Shown here: in pieces, positions 10,831 through 64,000 of the stretch | How positions within the stretch are numbered: position 1 is the stretch's first letter | Layout of the letters: every line of letters begins with the position of its first letter | Source: Apostichopus japonicus | Lineage: Eukaryota > Echinodermata > Holothuroidea > Aspidochirotida > Stichopodidae | DNA: 64,000 nt | Direction of reading: 5' to 3' | Assembly: GCF_037975245.1 (NCBI RefSeq) | Contig: NC_092564.1 | Location: forward strand, 27,760,984-27,824,983 | Translations under genes and position numbers: made by a program | The notes under the pieces: model-generated | What the model was told of the DNA's origin: nothing | The model's database searches: none | What the model saw: the letters and a program-made list of their open reading frames with translations, nothing else

Positions 10831-13260
10831 AGTGAAGCAAGGTGGCTGGTTGAGGCTTCAGTACACCCTTAGCACTCATATGATGTTACAACTCACTGTG
10901 TTTATGTTCACAGTTACACAAGATAACAAGTAAAGATGCTAGGGTCTCAGGAAGGTCTCAGGAACAACATAACCAGGTTCCTCTGGAGGAATAATTCTGA
11001 AATTTGTTATAAAAGTGTTCCAACAAATTGGTAATTCAACTTGTTGCCAGATTGTTATCCCTTGTATTTTCTAAATCAAACTGAAAGATTATTCCATGGT
11101 GAAACCTGTGACTTGCTGAATTTCATTGTATTTGGAATATAAGCAGTTCACAATAAAAAAAATATAAAAAATGATGCTTATTTTGGGTGAATTTTGACTG
11201 TTCTCTGGTATGAATTAAGAGGCTGAAGATTTTATTATTATGATGTATGGCTATGCACTGGTTAATGTTTGTACCTTGGGCTTTCATTGTTGAAGCTAAC
11301 CATCAGTATAGAGTTAGCTACAGGTAACGTGCAATCAGATGTCTTTGGTATTTTACGTAAACTATGTTCAAAAACAAACTTTCTTCCATGAATATCTCTC
11401 TATATACGAAAAAAAAAATTCCGGTTTAAAAAGTGCATATTACAAGTTTCAATCTGGATGTTTCAAGCATCATGTTATTTACTGTTGAAAATTTTTACAA
11501 TTTATGCATTATTGTTTATTATTGCATATTACAATGGAACTTTTCTTTAAAAAACATTAATTTCTGCATGTTAAGGTTCATGAAACGAAATAACTTAAAA
11601 TAATGTACATAAAATGGTGAGGACAGTGGTGATGATCTTGTTACTACATTGAAGAGTTTTGCAGCTATAAAAAGATGACGTCAGGCAGAATTTCAGTCTG
11701 ATCCTGTTGAAGGACGACGTCAGGCAGAATTTTAGTCTGATCCTATTGAAGGATGTCGTGCAGAATGTCTTCATATGAAGATAGTTCAAGATAAATAAGT
11801 TCTAACCTCTGACTATTAGGAATTTTTGTGTATACAGCTATTCAGGGTTTTAAAAAATTCACTTGTAGTTGATCTCTGAAATGCTCCTTTAAGGTGAAAT
11901 TGATATATGTGAGCTCTTTGGTTTTAATGTGAATCCATGGGGTTTAGAAACTGTAATAATGCAACCAAAACATGTTTTGCAAACAAACAACAGAGCAAGC
12001 TTAGATATCATTCAACACCACTTGTCCTTGCCAATATCTGTAACACATTATAAACATGTCATTTCAGGTCATAAAGGTCTCATATTTTTCCCCATTGAGT
12101 TTTGTATATTGCATCTGAGGAACTGATCTAATGGTCTACGTATTAGACTACATAGTCCAGTCAGTCACTTTAAGGGATGTACCTTAGCTGATTAAAGGTT
12201 CATTTCTCAAAAATTAAATGTGGTTTAAAATTACAACCCAGTCTGGAAGAGCAGTGGTTGTTTTAACGGTCTATAAATAAAACCAACTTAATTTTGTACC
12301 TCAATTTATCCTTTCATATTACAGTGGTTGGTAATGGTATCATGTTATGTATAAAACTAGGCATCGCCCAAAGAGGTTGAATACTTAATGTCTCCCTGTC
12401 AGGTAAAGAAATAATTAATTAATTAATTATCCTGTTCGGGGAATTATTTACTCTCTCTCCGTCTGTTTCACTATTAGTTTGTCTGTTTTATTTTGCATGT
12501 TTTCTTATGATAAATATATTCTACAACAATGTTATAAGTGTAACATGAATTTTGAGTGTAACAATATTGAAATAGTTAGCTATGCTTAAAGCTTCTTCCT
12601 TTGTTTCTATTTATTTCAGTTAGTTATGAGACAGATTAAAAAAGACAAGGGGAAGAGGAGCTTGGTGATCAGTAATGTTAAAGTAATTATGTCAAGCAGA
12701 GTGCAGCATATTAACTAATGAAATCAATTATTTATAATTTGAAATGTAAATGGGCTGGTCAAGGGAAAAATTATTCATGCTTCACATGTTGGTTTGCTTC
12801 TTGTTTACATTATGTGTTGAGGCAGAACCAGAAGTTACAGAGGGTTTAAACCAATAATCATTTCTATACAACCCTCCTTCCCCTCCCCCTCCCCCTCCCC
12901 CAACTATCCCACCCCACCTCCCCCAATAATAATAGAAACAGTAATAAAATCTAATAATAATCAGAAATATTTGCATTAAAACAATTTTTTTCTTTTTCTA
13001 TTTTTCTCATTTTTTTTCTTCAAAAAGCACATACTCTTTGAGAGTTTCATACTTACATAATTTATTGCACCAAAAGTGATGAAAGTTTAATAATTAACAA
13101 TGGAATACTCATATCATGCCATACCCTTTTGTTTTTAATTTTCATGTAAGGTAATTGAATGCATCATAGTTTAATGATATATATTTACTTTTCTGCCCAT
13201 TGTATTATCAATTGATTGCACATATCATGTTGTGCAACTTGAAGTGAGTCAAATATGTTG

Positions 13261-13712
13261 TTGGGCTTGAGGTATGGAGGAGTGAAGTTGTTGATATATA
13301 TGGCATAGCTTGAGCTTGAGGTATGGCCTTGAGGTATGAGCTTGAGGTAAGGAGGTATGTAGAAGTTAAATTGTTGATATATAAGGCATAGCTTGAGCTT
13401 GAGGTATGGCCTTGAGGTATGGGCTTGAGGTACGGAGCTATGCTGAAGGAGTTAAGTTGTTGATATATAAAGCATATCTTGAGCTTGAGTTATGGCCTTG
13501 AGGTATGGGCTTGAGGTAATGTGGTATGGAGGAGTTAAGTTGTCGATATATAAGGTATGGCCTTGAGGTATGGGCTTGAGGTAAGAAGGTATGATGAAGG
13601 AGTTAAGTTGTTGATATAGAAGGCATATCTTGAGCTTGAGGTATGGCCTTGAGGTATGGGCTTGAGGTAGTGTGGTATGGAGTATTAAGTTGTTGATATA
13701 GAAGGCATAGCA
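13261..13712 (+). repeat. Longer-period tandem repeat rich in TTGAGGTATGG
   Basis: Four to five imperfect copies, each with one or more TTGAGGTATGG-like phrases (GCTTGAGGTATGGCCTTGAG) followed by GAGTTAAGTTGTTGATATAT. The unit length varies around 90-120 bp. No coding potential is seen. Confidence 0.85.
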
Positions 13713-16700
13713 ACTGTACCTTTGGGGTAGATGGGGTTTCTCTCTTCATATATTCAGATACGCATCAATCTCACATTGTCATATCATTATCAGGGATAGC
13801 TTTTATGAGAGATCTGCAAGATAAAGCGATTCAGCACTGTAACTGTTGTCTCACTTTAGTCTCTCCATTGCTAAGATTCAAATCAGCTGGGAGGTTTGAA
13901 AGAACAAAGAAAACCTTTTTGAGATATCGATGAACTGGAGTGTCACATATTTATGAAATGGTCACATTGTTATGAAATGGTAGATTCTGCTATTATTTTT
14001 AATATCTTACACAGTGTTGGGACAATTTGTTCTATACTTTACTTTCATGTCCAGATGCAGAGCACTTTTACTGTAAGTATGGGCAGTATGAATATCATGT
14101 TTCTATCAGATAGAGGGTAGGAACTGTTTATACTGTCACTACGAGTGCTTTGAAGCATGGTATGGGAGGACAGTTTAAACAGGTATTAGCATTAGAAAAC
14201 TGTCCCAACTGGCTGAATATCAACCTGGTTTAGATGAATATTAATGACACAGCAGTTTCCAATGCTAGTACACTGTCCTACCTTGTCATGCATGAACAGT
14301 ATGAAAGAATGAACAGTTCCAACCTTTATCTGAGAAAAACGTAATATATACTGCTCATACTGCTAGTAGGAGTGCTCTGAAGCACGATATGTATCAAAAG
14401 TAAAGTATCGACAAAAATAAATTGACCCAACTGGATGCAATATCAGCCTGTGTAATGAATATTCATTAGCTGGAAGAAGTAGTCCAATGTTTTCATGATT
14501 GTCTGCAGGCTTTATTCAAATTGGTTATAATGGCTGTAAATTGGTTTCCTGGCATTTGCTGTATTACAGTTATTATTATTATTATGATGATGCATTTTAT
14601 TGCCGTTACTGTAAAAGGTGTCCTTATTTCATTTACACGAGGCTTTTAACAATTCATAAAGTATTTCTATTTTTGCAAGCCTATCTTAGTGTAGATAATA
14701 ACTTGTAAGTGTATTCAACAAAACTATAGCTTGAAAATCATTTGATTTGTTTTGTGTGTATTCTCTGAAGAAGTATTCTGACAGCAACTTACATTTTACT
14801 CCATATTCCCAGCCAGTTTCTGGGGAAGGGGTCGCTGGGATCCCTCCCCTCCCCCTCGTCCCCCTCCACGGCCTATAGAAATATCTTCCCATTGGGCCAC
14901 ACAGGGATGATTGGAACATTTTTGATTTAGCCATAGAATCATCATGTAAACATGGTGTAAAGTCTTGTCGGGGCAAGGATCCATCCAGCCTTTCACGTAG
15001 ATTCATGATTGTGCTGCGTGTTGATCAGGAAGGAATTTCTAGTGTCTGACTTCTGAATACACATAAAATGATGATGACTAGGGGTCAAAGATCATTTGAG
15101 GTCAACAGAGGTCAAAGTTTCAAAAGTGGTATCTGCAAAAGTAAGCTTTGAGCGAACTTTACACTGGACATGTTGACCCACGTTATAAAGTACAAAAACT
15201 TTCTTTTTTGTTGAGGTCAAGGTCAATTTAGATCACCAGAATTGATGTTTGGAAGCCTTGTTAATAGAGGTTTAAGTCTGAATAAAAATGATAAACTTGA
15301 GAGGTATTGCTTGGATGAACTTAACCTTGCCCCCTTCGCCCGCCCTAACACACACACCACAATGAGAGCTGGCTACACGCCTGCACCCCATCATCAAACT
15401 TTCCAATCTCTGTGACCGTTTCTAGCTAACGAGTTTTATGTTAATTAAAACGAACATATTTTTTTGGCGTACAATAAATGAAATGCACTGTTGCAATATT
15501 TCTTCTTCTGTTGAAGGGGGGTAGTGAAATATTGTGTTTGTGGATTATGGTTACATCATTAACAGAACAATATAGTAGGCCTATAGTGCATTGTTTCAAG
15601 ACAAAATGCAATTATATGCAAGTTGAACTCCTCTAACCCCACTGTACTTGCCTATCTCAACCCTCTTCTATTCAACCTCCCCACCCCCTCCCCCTCCCCC
15701 TCCCCCTCCCCCTTCGGAATGGTAGACAGAATATTACAAAATTCATAGTGTATATAACATAAATATGTCACATGTATACATGCGGTACAACTTAAACAGT
15801 TTCGCAAAGTTGCAAGCTGGCTGTGCTAATGCGTTTGAATGAATATGTTTGACTAACGTACAAAATCCAGTGTATATTCATAACGGCTAATTGATGGCTT
15901 CAACGCCCATTGAGAGCGCAACATCCCGTTGGTTTTCGAAACAGTTGCACTACAATGGCATACATGCAGCATTGACCGTTAGCAGCGCATCGTGTATACA
16001 AAAAGTCACAGTAACCACCAATTTTGTAGCATACTCAAAAACAAACGATTCGGTGTCGGCCTCGGCCTCGGGTACAAGGATGTAGTGGTCTTGACCTAAA
16101 ATGGTGAAAAGGAAAAGATTTGCTAAGCGATCAACCTCACCCACCAGAATATCCCTTTAACACAAGAGGAACTGCGAACAAAGGGGGCCGGGGGGGTGGG
16201 GAGGGGGAGGTACACGAGTAGTTAGTGAGCACTACAACATTGCAAGTATAACACTGTTGTCTCAACTTGGACTCGGACCAAGTAAGGAATCCATCTTGGT
16301 CTCGAATCTCAAATTGGTTTCAGACTCAGGCCCGGATGTAATGGACTTGACTACAACACTGCTGAATACCACATCTATTACAAACACCACACTCATATGT
16401 AGTAATTATTCTACGTCAATCGCTACATATTTTGGGGGAACAAATACCTTGTTATGTTGTTTTCTTTTGGGCGTGATTTTACCTAGAACGTTCACAGTCC
16501 AATGATATGCATTGTTGGACTATTCGTAGTCACTACACGATCGAAAGCCCAAATATAATTCGTGAACCTTTTGAACAAAGCTACTCACTGAAGCAATAAA
16601 TACACAGAACTATAAAGGTTAACTAAAATCGGGTTTGTTTGGTGCTGCTGTGTGAGTAATTGTTAGGCCGTTATATGATATTCCTATATAGGAATCCACA

Positions 16701-16892
16701 CACAAAGTAAAATACCATAGACCTATACCAAGCCTCATAGTTTATATCAGAACGTATTAATGACTATTTCACGCCTGTTGTATAGGACTTAAAGGATCTG
16801 CGTGTTATTGGATTCACTCGTAACCGATATCATATCGGTTTATGAAACTACTTTTATGAACAAATCTTGGATATAATATACCACCTTCAAAG

Positions 16893-63973
<47,081 letters not shown>

Positions 63974-64000
63974 GTCAGAGTGCAACTATCTTACTTTTCT

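Larger units (their letters stand above)
8699..16892. other. 3' UTR / intergenic region with tandem repeats, no gene recognised
   Basis: Between the end of the ADAM10-like gene and the signal-peptide exon of the next gene I see no open frame with recognisable homology. The stretch contains tetranucleotide-like ATTGATTG sequence at 9205-9275, the 28-bp minisatellite at 10051-10830, a short CAGGCAGAATTT duplication near 11680-11740, C-rich tracts (12868-12910, 15680-15712), a GAGGTATG-rich tandem repeat at 13261-13712 and a CpG-richer patch at about 15890-16150. The second gene's promoter should lie at its right end, but no core promoter element could be assigned. Confidence 0.6.

Overview
The window looks like AT-rich nuclear DNA of an invertebrate deuterostome, most likely an echinoderm. 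It shows short phase-conserved exons in long introns, tRNA-headed SINEs with an ATT-type tail, hAT and piggyBac-like MITEs, a Penelope-like retroelement and very many minisatellites. I see no prokaryotic gene organisation, rRNA, CRISPR array or free-standing tRNA gene. Species assignment is inference only.

Region 1 (1-8.7 kb, + strand) holds the 3' part of an ADAM10-like transmembrane metalloprotease gene. Eleven exons can be joined with consistent phases to 500 codons including the stop. They cover the end of the prodomain-side region and the catalytic domain with its zinc motif (HELGH-SFGS-RH, completed across a splice junction). Disintegrin and Cys-rich modules, the membrane segment and a short tail follow. 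One intron (6419-6765) has no GT-AG boundaries but fits a U12-type AT-AC intron; joined that way, the protein regains the conserved Cys-x-Gly-x-Thr-Ala block of ADAM10.

Region 2 (8.7-16.9 kb) is intergenic or 3' UTR. It contains a 28-bp minisatellite, a longer-period GAGGTATG-rich repeat and C-rich tracts, and no convincing gene.

Region 3 (16.9-64.0 kb, + strand, running off the right edge) is one large mosaic gene: a signal peptide exon, three exons for a long-form C-type lectin-like domain, one plain EGF exon, then 21 intact EGF exons, nearly all calcium-binding. Every EGF exon is phase 1-1, so exons can be duplicated or lost without breaking the frame. About 1,060 residues are encoded over 47 kb. 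Between 28 and 39 kb a two-exon unit and its introns were duplicated recently. Around it lie two decayed EGF exons, one EGF exon fused in frame to its neighbour through a 45-nt remnant, and the stump of a deleted exon.

The introns are colonised by tandem arrays with periods of 22, 25, 37, 48 and 75/81 bp, and by mobile elements: two SINEs, a piggyBac-like MITE, a Penelope-like element with a hammerhead-like motif, and a probable solo LTR carrying a 1.25-kb hAT insertion. Several long open frames in the arrays are consequences of a unit length divisible by three, not genes. All exon limits come from reading splice sites by eye and have not been tested against transcripts.
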